DNA of 9,060 bases from CAZBWE01 sp964568985 (GCA_964568985.1 CAZMSP010000081.1:1-9060); one strand, 5' to 3'; positions 1-5,820 are shown, counted from the stretch's first letter. The notes: generated by a model from the letters alone, not told the origin. Translations and numbers: made by a program.

Positions 1-212
1 CTTTTGACCATAAACTTAATAAAACCATCGGCGATGAGATGTTTATAAACGCCGCTTTTTTAGTAAGCAAAGGCAGGGAAAAAGAATTTGACAATATCAT
101 GGATGATTTGAGTGATGAATACAAAGATAGAGTAAAGTTTATGTACACTGGGCCGCTGCCCGCATTCAACTTTGTGAATATCGTCATTTATCCGGAAGAA
201 TGGGAAAAATAG
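1..212 (+). CDS. GvpF/GvpL family gas vesicle protein, C-terminal end (partial)
   Basis: This is the last 69 codons of a gene that begins before the window, read in the frame starting at base 3 and ending with TAG at 210-212. The tail contains the GPLPAFNFV sequence that closes GvpF/GvpL proteins, preceded by INAAFLV, and both have close counterparts in the next gene. GvpF/L proteins are accessory or minor structural proteins needed for gas vesicle assembly and are thought to interact with GvpA-type proteins. The following gene overlaps its end by 13 bp if ATG 200 is used, so the two are surely co-transcribed. The similarity to the neighbour suggests a tandem duplication. Whether it should be named gvpF or gvpL cannot be told from the tail. 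Confidence 0.88.
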   Translation, partial: FDHKLNKTIGDEMFINAAFLVSKGREKEFDNIMDDLSDEYKDRVKFMYTGPLPAFNFVNIVIYPEEWEK

Positions 213-982
213 AGATGGATATAGCTACCAAAGAAGGCAAGTATATATATTGTATCATAGACTCAGATAGGCAGCAGTCTTTTGGCCCGTTGGGTATTGG
301 GGGACGAGGGGACCAACTACATACAATTTGTCATAATGGTATAGCTGCGTTGGTCAGTGACGCTCCCCTCGGGAAATACCGGGTTTCGCGAGATAATTCT
401 CTTGCGCACGAGACAGCTATTGAGACGGTAATGGCCGAATATACAGCCCTGCCGGTGAGATTTGCCACGGTTGCAGAGGATGAAGAAAAAGTAAAGAGAA
501 TACTGGAAAAAGAACATGATAGATTTAAAGATTTGTTAGACAGTATTGCCGACAAAACCGAGCTTAGTCTTAAGGCAATACTTAAAGAAGGGATTATTTA
601 TAAGAACATCCTGGAAAAGTATGAAGATATAAAGGTATTAAAGGGAAAAATTGCAACACTCACCCCTGAAAAGTCTCATTTTCAACGTATGAAGATAGGG
701 GAAATGGTGGAGGATGCTCTGCAAGCCGAAAGAGAAACTATTAAGGCCGATATTCTAAGCACCTTGGGACCTTTGGCTGTTGAGGTCAAAACAAATGATA
801 CTTATGGTGAACTTATGATTGTCAATGCAGCCTTTTTCGTAGAGAAATACAAAGAAACTGATTTTGATCAGCAGGTTCAATTGATCGATGAAAAATATAA
901 TGAAAAAGTAACATTCAAATATGTAGGGCCGCTGCCTCCATTTAACTTTGTAAATATCAGCATTAATACCGAGGATTACTGA
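200..982 (+). CDS. gvpF: Gas vesicle protein GvpF/GvpL family
   Basis: This 260-residue protein has the usual length and landmarks of the GvpF/L family: an N-terminal KYIYCIID strand (residues 14-21), LAHE at 68-71 followed by LPVRFATV at 84-91 (family pattern HE..IE.VM...LP.RFGT), a charged helical middle, and the closing GPLPPFNFV at 243-251. In crystallised family members these ends form a ferredoxin-like N-terminal domain and a coiled-coil plus C-terminal domain. Its role is accessory, in assembly of the proteinaceous gas vesicle in the cytoplasm. It directly precedes gvpG, as gvpF does in Bacillus megaterium, which is why that symbol is given. The start is uncertain: ATG 200 overlaps the upstream gene and has GGAAG very close by, while ATG 215 would remove the overlap. 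Family membership is sure, the F versus L assignment is not. Confidence 0.93.
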   Translation: MGKIEMDIATKEGKYIYCIIDSDRQQSFGPLGIGGRGDQLHTICHNGIAALVSDAPLGKYRVSRDNSLAHETAIETVMAEYTALPVRFATVAEDEEKVKRILEKEHDRFKDLLDSIADKTELSLKAILKEGIIYKNILEKYEDIKVLKGKIATLTPEKSHFQRMKIGEMVEDALQAERETIKADILSTLGPLAVEVKTNDTYGELMIVNAAFFVEKYKETDFDQQVQLIDEKYNEKVTFKYVGPLPPFNFVNISINTEDY

Positions 983-984
983 AG

Positions 985-1224
985 ATGTTTTTAATCGATA
1001 GCATACTGCTTGCACCATTGAAGGGAGTAATATGGATGGGCCAAAAACTCGGCGATATGGCTCAAAAAGAGCTGTCTGATAAAGGGCGCATCAAGGAAGA
1101 GCTTATGCGATTGCAATTGCAGTTTGAACTGGATGAAATAAGCCGGCAGGAATACAACAAAAAGGAAAAAGAACTTTTGGACCGGTTGGATGCCATTACA
1201 AATGCAGAAGAAAAGGAGATGTAA
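985..1224 (+). CDS. gvpG: Gas vesicle protein GvpG
   Basis: This 79-residue protein matches the GvpG family in length and pattern: a hydrophobic N-terminus (FLIDSILLAPLKGVIWMG, residues 2-19) followed by a highly charged helical region ending in KKEKELLDRLDAI. GvpG is a small accessory protein required for gas vesicle formation and is reported to associate with GvpF/L and other accessory proteins in other organisms. The ATG lies 2 bp after the gvpF stop, and GAGG at about 971-975 and TGAAG just upstream can serve the ribosome. The next gene begins 3 bp after its stop, so translation is probably coupled across gvpF-gvpG-gvpO. The charged C-terminal half is likely a coiled coil. Confidence 0.92.
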   Translation: MFLIDSILLAPLKGVIWMGQKLGDMAQKELSDKGRIKEELMRLQLQFELDEISRQEYNKKEKELLDRLDAITNAEEKEM

Positions 1225-1227
1225 AAA

Positions 1228-1491
1228 ATGACCAGTATAGAAGAAGCTAAAGATACCGTTGTAGAGTTCCTACAAAAGGCCCTTGACGTAAAGAACGTAA
1301 AGGTTATTGGTGCAACAAAGATTGACAACCAGTGGCACATTGAGGCGGAAGTCTATGAAGAGAATTCTTTTTTGAGGTCTCTTGGGCTGCCTACGAGGGT
1401 ACAGGATAGGAACATCTATGAAATCAGGTTAAACGATAACTTGGATGTTGAATCTTACGAACGTCAAGGTCATACGCTGGCAACCAGCTAA
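1228..1491 (+). CDS. gvpO: Gas vesicle protein GvpO
   Basis: This 87-residue protein matches the GvpO family core: an N-terminal amphipathic helix (IEEAKDTVVEFLQKAL), a central strand with the conserved tryptophan (W36 in DNQWHIEAEVYE), and the closing YEIRLNDNLDVESYERQ at 64-80, which fits the family pattern of a Y.V.LD...V..Y.R ending. GvpO is essential for gas vesicle formation in haloarchaea and is found in many bacterial clusters, but its mechanism is not settled. A clear AAGGAG at 1213-1218, inside the end of gvpG, lies about 9 bp before the ATG. Bacillus megaterium lacks this gene between G and L, so the operon is a mixture of Bacillus-like order and actinobacterial or archaeal-type content. 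Confidence 0.9.
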   Translation: MTSIEEAKDTVVEFLQKALDVKNVKVIGATKIDNQWHIEAEVYEENSFLRSLGLPTRVQDRNIYEIRLNDNLDVESYERQGHTLATS

Positions 1492-1509
1492 TTTATCAGG
1501 TGTATAGTG

Positions 1510-2325
1510 ATGGTAAAAAACGGACGGCTTGTCTACTTGTATTGCGTTACAGACAGCGAACCAAAAATAAAGCAGATAGAAGACTCGCAGAATGACCTCT
1601 ATTCTGTTTGCCATAACAGTCTCTATGCTGTAGCCGCTAAAGTTGAAGGAAACGAATTTGGCGAAGAGGGTCTGAAAAAGAATATGGCTGATTTAGAGTG
1701 GGTCAAGACCAACGCTACATTGCACGAGAGAATAATAGAACAGATTATGACAAATACATGCGTAATCCCCTTCAAGTTTGGAACCTTGTTTAATACAGAT
1801 ATTAGCCTGAGGGCAATGCTTGAAGAATACGGGGAGGAATTTAAGGTAATCTTGAGAAAATTGGACAACAAAGAAGAATGGGGAATAAAGATTTATTGTG
1901 ATACGGAGAAATTAAAGGGGAATGTTATCAACGATGAGCCGGAGATTTTGAAAATTGAGAACGAAATCAATTCTTCTCCGGCAGGCAAGGCCTTTTTTCT
2001 TAAAAAGAAGAAAGCTAAATTGTTGTCACAGGTAGTTAACAGAAAAATCAACGAATCCGGCCAGGAAACCTTCGACTCGCTGAAAGGATTAAGTTTCGAG
2101 GCACGAATAAATAAGCTGCTTCCTAAAGAAGTGACCGAGAGAGACAGTGAGATGATTTTAAATTCGGCATTTTTAGTCGACAAAGACGAAGTGGGTGATT
2201 TCATCAATATGGTCGATGCCTTGAAGGTTCATTATGAAAACAAAGGGTTTTTCATAGATTGTACCGGTCCTTGGCCGCCGTATAATTTCTGTGGTCTTTC
2301 AAAACAAAAGGTGCAAAATGTATAA
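1510..2325 (+). CDS. gvpL: Gas vesicle protein GvpF/GvpL family
   Basis: This GvpF/L paralogue has 271 residues from ATG 1510, with an in-frame GTG directly before it at 1507. AGGTG at 1498-1502 fits ATG 1510 best, with a 7-bp spacing. Landmarks are the N-terminal RLVYLYCVTD, LHERIIEQIM then IPFKFGTLF (residues 71-94), a lysine-rich middle (residues about 150-185, FFLKKKKAKLLSQVVNRK), NSAFLVDK, and the closing GPWPPYNFC at 253-261, where the last position is Cys instead of the usual Val. It follows gvpO and precedes the gvpS-like gene, the position of gvpL in Bacillus megaterium. It is clearly divergent from the other three copies here, so it is an old duplicate and may have its own role in assembly rather than being redundant. 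Confidence 0.92.
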   Translation: MVKNGRLVYLYCVTDSEPKIKQIEDSQNDLYSVCHNSLYAVAAKVEGNEFGEEGLKKNMADLEWVKTNATLHERIIEQIMTNTCVIPFKFGTLFNTDISLRAMLEEYGEEFKVILRKLDNKEEWGIKIYCDTEKLKGNVINDEPEILKIENEINSSPAGKAFFLKKKKAKLLSQVVNRKINESGQETFDSLKGLSFEARINKLLPKEVTERDSEMILNSAFLVDKDEVGDFINMVDALKVHYENKGFFIDCTGPWPPYNFCGLSKQKVQNV

Positions 2326-2533
2326 CGTTGTAACGCAGTCAAAGGACGTAACTTTGTTAGAAATTCTGGACAGGGTTCTGGAAAAAGGGGTAGTTATATC
2401 CGGCGATGCAGTTATTTCTGTAGCTGATGTTGACCTTATATATTTAGGATTGAGGGTTTTGCTCAGCTCGGTGGAAACCATGGAGCAGTTAAGAGGTACG
2501 CCAATCACCGGCACAATGCAGCAGGCAAGATAA
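2318..2533 (+). CDS. gvpS: GvpA-family minor gas vesicle protein, GvpS-like
   Basis: This 71-residue protein is a GvpA paralogue: LLEILDRVLEKGVVISGD (13-30) is the first amphipathic helix and turn of the GvpA fold, and VISVADVDLIYLGLRVLLSSVETM (32-55) gives the two beta strands and second helix. The wording DLIYL.LRVL.SSVET is closer to GvpS and GvpM than to the shell protein GvpA, which typically has VSLVGIELLTIEARVVIAS. GvpS-type proteins are minor components thought to help nucleate or cap the vesicle. The start at ATG 2318 is chosen because AAAGGTG at 2307-2313 sits just before it; it overlaps the previous gene by 8 bp. A GTG at 2291 would add nine residues that do not fit the family. Confidence 0.85.
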   Translation: MYNVVTQSKDVTLLEILDRVLEKGVVISGDAVISVADVDLIYLGLRVLLSSVETMEQLRGTPITGTMQQAR

Positions 2534-2536
2534 AAA

Positions 2537-3346
2537 ATGAAACTATATCTATACGGCATAATAGATTCCAGTAACCATGTAAATGAGCCCATTTATGGGT
2601 TGGAAGGGTCCTGTGTTTACAATATCCCTTATTGTGATATAGGCGTGGTTGTCAGTGATTTCACCGGTTTGGTGCGGATGGAGACCAAAGACAATGTTTT
2701 AGCGCATGAGCAGGTCATAGAAAGGGTAATGGAGCGTTTTATCGTTTTGCCATTTAGGTTCCATACCGTTTTTGATAGCAGAGATGATGTTCTTTCTCTG
2801 GTGCAGAGCTATTATAAAGATTTTAAAGATAACCTGGACAGACTCCGCAATAAGGTTGAGTTTGGCATAAAGGTCATATGGCCATCAGATAAAATAAAAG
2901 AGCAGATAATCAACACCTGTAAGAAAAGCAACAAAAAAGTGCTTGTATCAGGTGATTCGTCGAATAAAAGATTTATAAGAAAAAAGTTTGAGAAGTATGT
3001 GATAAACGAAGAGTTTCAAAAGAAGGCAAATAAATATATTAACGTTATGGACATGTTTTTCAGTAAGTTTGCCGCAGAAAAGAAACTTAAAAAACTAAAG
3101 ACCGAGGATATGCTTCTGGATGCGGTTTACCTTGTTGAAAAAAACAATCAGAGCGCTTTCAGGGAGGCTTTTGAACACATTAAAACCATTCATGCAGGAT
3201 TCAAATTTCTATTCAGCGGCCCTTGGCCTGCCTACAACTTCGTCATTTTACAGAAGAAAAACGACTTGCTTAAAGATTCTAAGAAAGAAGATTTATTTGA
3301 TAAAGTAATCCGACAGAGGGATTTGGTAGGAGCTGATAAGATATGA
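2537..3346 (+). CDS. gvpL: Gas vesicle protein GvpF/GvpL family
   Basis: This 269-residue GvpF/L protein is the fourth family member in the window. It has the N-terminal MKLYLYGIID, LAHEQVIERVM (55-65) followed by LPFRFHTVFD (71-80), a very basic central region, and GPWPAYNFV at 228-236. Unlike the others it carries a charged C-terminal extension of about 33 residues after that motif, rich in Lys, Asp and Arg. It begins 3 bp after the gvpS stop without an obvious Shine-Dalgarno sequence, so it probably depends on coupled translation. Its stop overlaps the gvpK start in an ATGA arrangement. Residues 116-172 have many lysines and may form a coiled-coil arm. The L label rests on its place between gvpS and gvpK only. 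Confidence 0.92.
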   Translation: MKLYLYGIIDSSNHVNEPIYGLEGSCVYNIPYCDIGVVVSDFTGLVRMETKDNVLAHEQVIERVMERFIVLPFRFHTVFDSRDDVLSLVQSYYKDFKDNLDRLRNKVEFGIKVIWPSDKIKEQIINTCKKSNKKVLVSGDSSNKRFIRKKFEKYVINEEFQKKANKYINVMDMFFSKFAAEKKLKKLKTEDMLLDAVYLVEKNNQSAFREAFEHIKTIHAGFKFLFSGPWPAYNFVILQKKNDLLKDSKKEDLFDKVIRQRDLVGADKI

Positions 3347-3684
3347 CATTAAACAGTGTGGTCGAGACAGATTTTCCTGAAGAGTTCATCGAAGAGATAG
3401 AAAAGGCACAGGATTGCCTGCCTAAAAAAATCGACGCCAACCCCAAGACGGTAGAAAAAGGGTTGGCTAAGCTGGTGCTCACACTTATAGAGCTGATAAG
3501 AAAGCTGTTGGAAAAGCAGGCTATGAGAAGAGTAGAAGCGGGCTCTCTTTCTGATGAGGAAATAGAGAAGGTGGGTGAGACCCTGATGAAATTGGAAAAC
3601 AAAATGGACGAATTGAAAGGGATATTTGGGCTTAAGGATGAAGAACTGAACCTGAATCTTGGGCCTTTAGGAGATCTGATGTAG
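3343..3684 (+). CDS. gvpK: Gas vesicle protein GvpK
   Basis: This 113-residue protein is a confident GvpK. It has the conserved helical block ANPKTVEKGLAKLVLTLIEL (32-51), the near-invariant RKLLEKQAMRRVEAGSLS (53-70), the segment LMKLENKMDELKGIFGL (81-97), and the LNLNLGPLG signature at 102-110. GvpK is an accessory protein found in nearly all bacterial gas vesicle clusters. Its exact task is unknown, although it is needed for vesicle formation in several hosts. It overlaps the preceding gene by 4 bp, so translation is coupled, and the next gene starts 8 bp downstream. Nothing about it is unusual, and its intact state argues that the operon is functional. Confidence 0.95.
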   Translation: MTLNSVVETDFPEEFIEEIEKAQDCLPKKIDANPKTVEKGLAKLVLTLIELIRKLLEKQAMRRVEAGSLSDEEIEKVGETLMKLENKMDELKGIFGLKDEELNLNLGPLGDLM

Positions 3685-3692
3685 GAGAAACG

Positions 3693-3956
3693 ATGTCTAA
3701 AGAAAGTGCCAAAATAAATTGTCCAACGTTTCAAAAGCAGGAACCGGTGATTGAGGATATTACAGCTAAAATCAATGATGCCAAAGGAGTATTAGAAAAA
3801 GCTGATTTTGCGAAAGAACTTCAACAGGAAGTAAATGTCCTTCTCTCCTGCCCGGATTATAACCAAGAAAGTACAGATTGCAGCAACTGCCGTTTTATTG
3901 CAAATGTGCGTAAAAAGACAGCAGATTTAGTTATAAAGGCTAAAAAATTAGCATGA
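3693..3956 (+). CDS. Unrecognised small cysteine-motif protein in gas vesicle operon
   Basis: I do not recognise this 87-residue protein. It has a good ribosome site (AGGAGA at 3683-3688, 4 bp before ATG) and sits between gvpK and gvpJ with gaps of 8 and 18 bp, so it is a genuine member of the operon. The N-terminal half is helical and charged with one cysteine (C10). The C-terminal half has CPDYN, then C-x9-C-x2-C in total (C53, C63, C66), followed directly by a basic helix (RFIANVRKKTADLVIKAKKLA). Four cysteines could bind a metal or form disulfides, and the basic tail could bind a partner or nucleic acid, but both are inference. No signal peptide or membrane segment is visible, so it is probably cytoplasmic like the vesicle proteins. 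Confidence 0.8.
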   Translation: MSKESAKINCPTFQKQEPVIEDITAKINDAKGVLEKADFAKELQQEVNVLLSCPDYNQESTDCSNCRFIANVRKKTADLVIKAKKLA

Positions 3957-3974
3957 TTATAAGGGAGCAAGCCA

Positions 3975-4304
3975 ATGGCTGAACAAAAAATGATGCATGC
4001 CACTGAGGCAACCAATCTTGCTGATATCCTTGAGAGGGTATTGGATAAAGGAATTGTCATCGCAGGTGATATCAGAATTCAGATTGCTGATATCGATCTT
4101 CTCAATATTAAAATAAGACTTCTGGTTGCCTCCGTGGATAAAGCTATGGAAATGGGCATAAATTGGTGGCAGCAGGACTCGTGTCTTTCGACAAAAGCAA
4201 AAAAAGCAGACATTGAGCAGGAGAACAGGGACCTGAAAAGGAGATTGGAACGCAATGAGGAGATTAAGAAAAGATTGGAGCGGACCGAGACAGCAGCAAC
4301 GTAA
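3975..4304 (+). CDS. gvpJ: GvpA-family minor gas vesicle protein GvpJ
   Basis: This 109-residue protein has the GvpA fold in residues 14-60 (NLADILERVLDKGIVIAGD, then IRIQIADIDLLNIKIRLLVASVDKA). The pattern AGDI...IADI.LL.IKIRL.VASVDKA..MG..WW (residues 30-65) is that of bacterial GvpJ, and the place after gvpK agrees with Bacillus megaterium. A tail of about 45 residues follows; residues 75-106 are almost all charged with heptad-like leucines and should form a coiled coil. GvpJ is a minor component, proposed to sit at the conical tips or to start assembly together with GvpM/GvpS-type proteins. AAGGGAG at 3961-3967, 7 bp before the ATG, is a strong ribosome site. Confidence 0.9.
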   Translation: MAEQKMMHATEATNLADILERVLDKGIVIAGDIRIQIADIDLLNIKIRLLVASVDKAMEMGINWWQQDSCLSTKAKKADIEQENRDLKRRLERNEEIKKRLERTETAAT

Positions 4305-4315
4305 GTGGAATCCTT

Positions 4316-5008
4316 ATGAGAACACTGATTTATGTACCTATTATACATACCGGTGCCGACCTTGGCTCTATAGCCGAACATGTAGATAAGAAAGGAATTG
4401 CTAGTTTAGGGCAGGAGTTTTGGGAAAAGCATAGAAGGACAATCGAAGGTTTTTGGAATGTTATATCAAACTGCTTTGACTCTATAGATGTCAATGGACT
4501 AAAAATATACCAGGATGGAATGGTCGGCGAAGACGAAGTCGGCAGGAAAATAGTCGAAGATACCGCTAAAGCCGGAAGCAGAAATTACCAGCTGGTATCA
4601 AGGCTTCTTGAAAGAGGGGCTGTTTTAGTTAAGACGGAAGACTTTAAGTTCGTTAAGCAGGAGTATGATAGATTACTTGCCATAACACAGGCCAAATCTA
4701 TCATGCGAAAAATAATTGCATTTATACGGTATAAGGCAGTCAAATCTGTGCTCTTAAATAAAAGAGATGCGTTCATTGCCAAAAGGATAGACGAAACACT
4801 TGAACCTGATGAAAAAGGGATTTTATTTATTGGTGCCTTCCACAAGATTAAAAAAAGACTTCCTAAAAGCATCCATGTTAGAGAAATAAAAGATACAAGC
4901 AAGGTAAGGACATATCAAAGATTACTGCCTTTTCATAACAAATATAGAGAACAATTTGACAAATTGGGCAAATACCTTGTTTCGGAGGTAACTTATGAGA
5001 CGGTATAA
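4316..5008 (+). CDS. Unrecognised 230-residue protein; possible TraB/TIKI-type motifs
   Basis: No gas vesicle family known to me matches this soluble-looking protein, which starts 11 bp after gvpJ. Visible features are an N-terminal strand with a histidine (IYVPIIHTGADLGS, H11, D15), TED at 107-109, NKRDAFIAKRIDETL (148-162), and a strand ending in GAFH (GILFIGAFHKI, 168-178), followed by SIHVREIKD. The order His near the N-terminus, RDxxIAxxI, then GxxH resembles the scattered conserved residues of the TraB/PrgY/EreA-like (TIKI) superfamily, some members of which are metal-dependent hydrolases. That comparison is by eye and tentative. There is no signal peptide or membrane segment. It is the last complete gene of the gas vesicle operon and may be cargo or a conserved accessory. 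The ribosome site is weak (GTGGAA at 4305-4310). Confidence 0.8.
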   Translation: MRTLIYVPIIHTGADLGSIAEHVDKKGIASLGQEFWEKHRRTIEGFWNVISNCFDSIDVNGLKIYQDGMVGEDEVGRKIVEDTAKAGSRNYQLVSRLLERGAVLVKTEDFKFVKQEYDRLLAITQAKSIMRKIIAFIRYKAVKSVLLNKRDAFIAKRIDETLEPDEKGILFIGAFHKIKKRLPKSIHVREIKDTSKVRTYQRLLPFHNKYREQFDKLGKYLVSEVTYETV

Positions 5009-5072
5009 GGTACTCAATTGGGGAGCAGTTTGGACATGGAATTGGGGATGGGTAAGTGTATGTCGTCAGTAG
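4995..5072 (+). pseudogene. Truncated gene start, 25 codons, at the end of the gas vesicle operon
   Basis: A strong Shine-Dalgarno (GGAGGT, 4984-4989) lies 5 bp before ATG 4995, inside the end of the preceding gene, which it overlaps by 14 bp as operon genes often do. The frame reads only 25 residues, five of them tryptophan (W9, W13, W15, W17, W19), and stops at TAG 5070-5072. Recognisable integrase sequence in another frame begins at about 5060. I infer that this was the start of a further operon gene cut by the recombination that brought the integrase relic. A genuine Trp-rich microprotein cannot be excluded, and the run of GG-rich sequence may also make the peptide fortuitous. Confidence 0.4.
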
Positions 5073-5458
5073 ACTTGCAGGCTGAAGCAAAAGAAGGTCA
5101 TCCCTATATTTTCATTTCGCACGCTCATTTAGTAAGGATCAAGCACCGCCAAGTTATAGGCAGGTAGAATCCGCAGTCGGAAATCATCAACAATCTGATG
5201 AAGAGCTTCCGTGATATTCGCCTGTTGCAGGTGTAGCTAAGTGCACGCTGCATGATCTTCGTTGTTCTGCTATTACAAACTGGGCCAAGAAATTGCCGAT
5301 GCAAGTAGTGCAACAGCTTGCAGGACATGCCGACATTGAACAACAAGGAAATACTGCTTGTCCGTGCGGTCAGAAGACTTGGCGTCCGCACGCGGGTGTT
5401 GAGTAGTATTTTGGTAAAGATTCAAGGCGGCCGATACCAAAATGACACTTTTGAGTGA
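5060..5458 (+). pseudogene. Tyrosine recombinase (phage-type integrase) C-terminal relic
   Basis: Translation in shifting frames gives the C-terminal catalytic third of a tyrosine recombinase. Frame 2 (from about 5060) reads LQAEAKEGHPYIFIS...IGR, a TAG at 5165-5167 where Trp is expected, then NPQSEIINNLMKSFRDIR. Frame 1 (from 5224) reads VAGVAKCTLHDLRCSAITNW and QVVQQLAGHADIE; a shift to frame 3 at about 5340 (probably a lost A) gives TRKYCLSVRSEDLASAR; a shift at about 5394 gives VLSSILVKIQGGRYQNDTFE and a stop at 5456-5458. The box II HxxR, the GH of box III and the TxxY tyrosine are all still legible, so decay is recent. Only about 130 of the usual 350-400 residues remain, and the gene cannot make a working enzyme. 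Confidence 0.88.
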
Positions 5459-5485
5459 AATTTGCTCTCTATGCAATTAAAAAGT

Positions 5486-5515
5486 TTGACAATGCTTCTG
5501 GCAAGTTGTTACATT
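5486..5515 (+). promoter_or_regulatory. Probable sigma-70-type promoter of tRNA-Arg
   Basis: A consensus -35 box TTGACA (5486-5491) is followed after 18 bp by TACATT (5510-5515), a 4 of 6 match to the -10 box. Transcription would start near 5522, about 14 bp before the mature 5' end of the tRNA, which is a usual leader length. The -10 box lies inside the dyad at 5506-5522. Confidence 0.5.
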
Positions 5516-5522
5516 GTAACAA
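5506..5522. repeat. Perfect inverted repeat upstream of tRNA-Arg
   Basis: TTGTTAC-ATT-GTAACAA is a 7-bp perfect inverted repeat with a 3-base centre. It overlaps the likely -10 region of the tRNA promoter. It could be an operator, a recombinase core site left by the integrated element, or a weak transcript hairpin. It lacks GC content and a T-run, so it is not a typical terminator. The half GTAAC recurs just after the tRNA (TTGTAAC at about 5612-5619). Confidence 0.55.
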
Positions 5523-5535
5523 GTTAAGAGGATTT

Positions 5536-5609
5536 GCGCCCGTAGCTCAATTGGATAGAGTGCCGGACTTCGAATCCGAAGGTTGCAGGTTCGAGCCCTG
5601 CCGGGCGCG
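5536..5609 (+). tRNA. tRNA-Arg (anticodon TCG)
   Basis: The 74-base gene folds as a full cloverleaf: acceptor stem 5536-5542 with 5602-5608 (GCGCCCG/CGGGCGC), D stem GCTC/GAGT with the loop AATTGGATA, anticodon loop CTTCGAA at 5568-5574 with TCG at 5570-5572, and T stem GCAGG/CCTGC around TTCGAGC. The discriminator is G5609. CCA is not encoded. The pair at the top of the anticodon stem (C5563 with A5579) is mismatched. It reads CGA codons as tRNA-Arg. It is intact although it lies between two gene relics, in keeping with tRNAs serving as attachment sites. Confidence 0.96.
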
Positions 5610-5611
5610 TT

Positions 5612-5791
5612 GTTGTAACTTACTTTCACAAAACACCTTACGTTTTTCCTTGGAAAGCCCTTTTTCCCGGTAATCTCCTCTGCCGCCCGATTAAAAGAGG
5701 TTATCCGCCAATCCAGGTCAACAGTGAAGACGCCTTCACTTATCGAGTCCAGAATAACATTTTGTTCTTTGGATTGCGTTCCACTTGCCAT
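5612..5791 (-). pseudogene. PAS-domain regulator gene, amino-terminal stub
   Basis: Reading leftwards from ATG 5791-5789 gives 42 residues that are clearly the start of a PAS domain: VILDSISEGVFTVDLDWRI followed by TSFNRAAEEITG. This wording is typical of PAS modules at the start of sigma-54-dependent (NtrC-type) regulators and of sensor kinases. After about residue 42 (base 5666) the similarity dissolves; other frames give fragments such as KVFCES, so there are probably frameshifts. The open frame then runs antisense through the tRNA and means nothing there. The rest of the gene is missing, presumably deleted or moved when the neighbouring element integrated. A sigma-54 promoter still stands in front of it. 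Confidence 0.72.
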
Positions 5792-5820
5792 AAATTACTT
5801 GTATCATAAAAAAATAAATT

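Noticed and set aside
2291..2317. An N-terminal extension of the gvpS-like gene from GTG 2291
   Set aside because: The extra residues do not fit the GvpA family, and ATG 2318 has its own ribosome site directly upstream.
3279..3734. A 151-residue minus-strand reading frame opposite gvpK
   Set aside because: It is antisense to the well-supported gvpK, is serine-rich low-complexity sequence, and has no family features.
5506..5522. Rho-independent terminator for the gas vesicle operon or integrase
   Set aside because: The stem is AT-rich with a 3-base loop and no T-run follows; it also overlaps the tRNA promoter.
5581..5609. A direct repeat of the tRNA 3' end elsewhere in the window as an att site
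   Set aside because: Only short chance matches such as GTTGCAGGT near 5224 were found; no convincing second copy lies in this window.
5455..5673. A 72-residue plus-strand reading frame
   Set aside because: Its core is the forward translation of tRNA-Arg and it has no ribosome site or family resemblance.
5477..5791. A single 104-residue minus-strand protein spanning the PAS stub and the tRNA
   Set aside because: Only the first 42 or so residues are PAS-like. The part reading through the tRNA (PGRARTCNLRIRSPALYPIELRAQ-type sequence) is the well-known artefact of translating a tRNA gene backwards.
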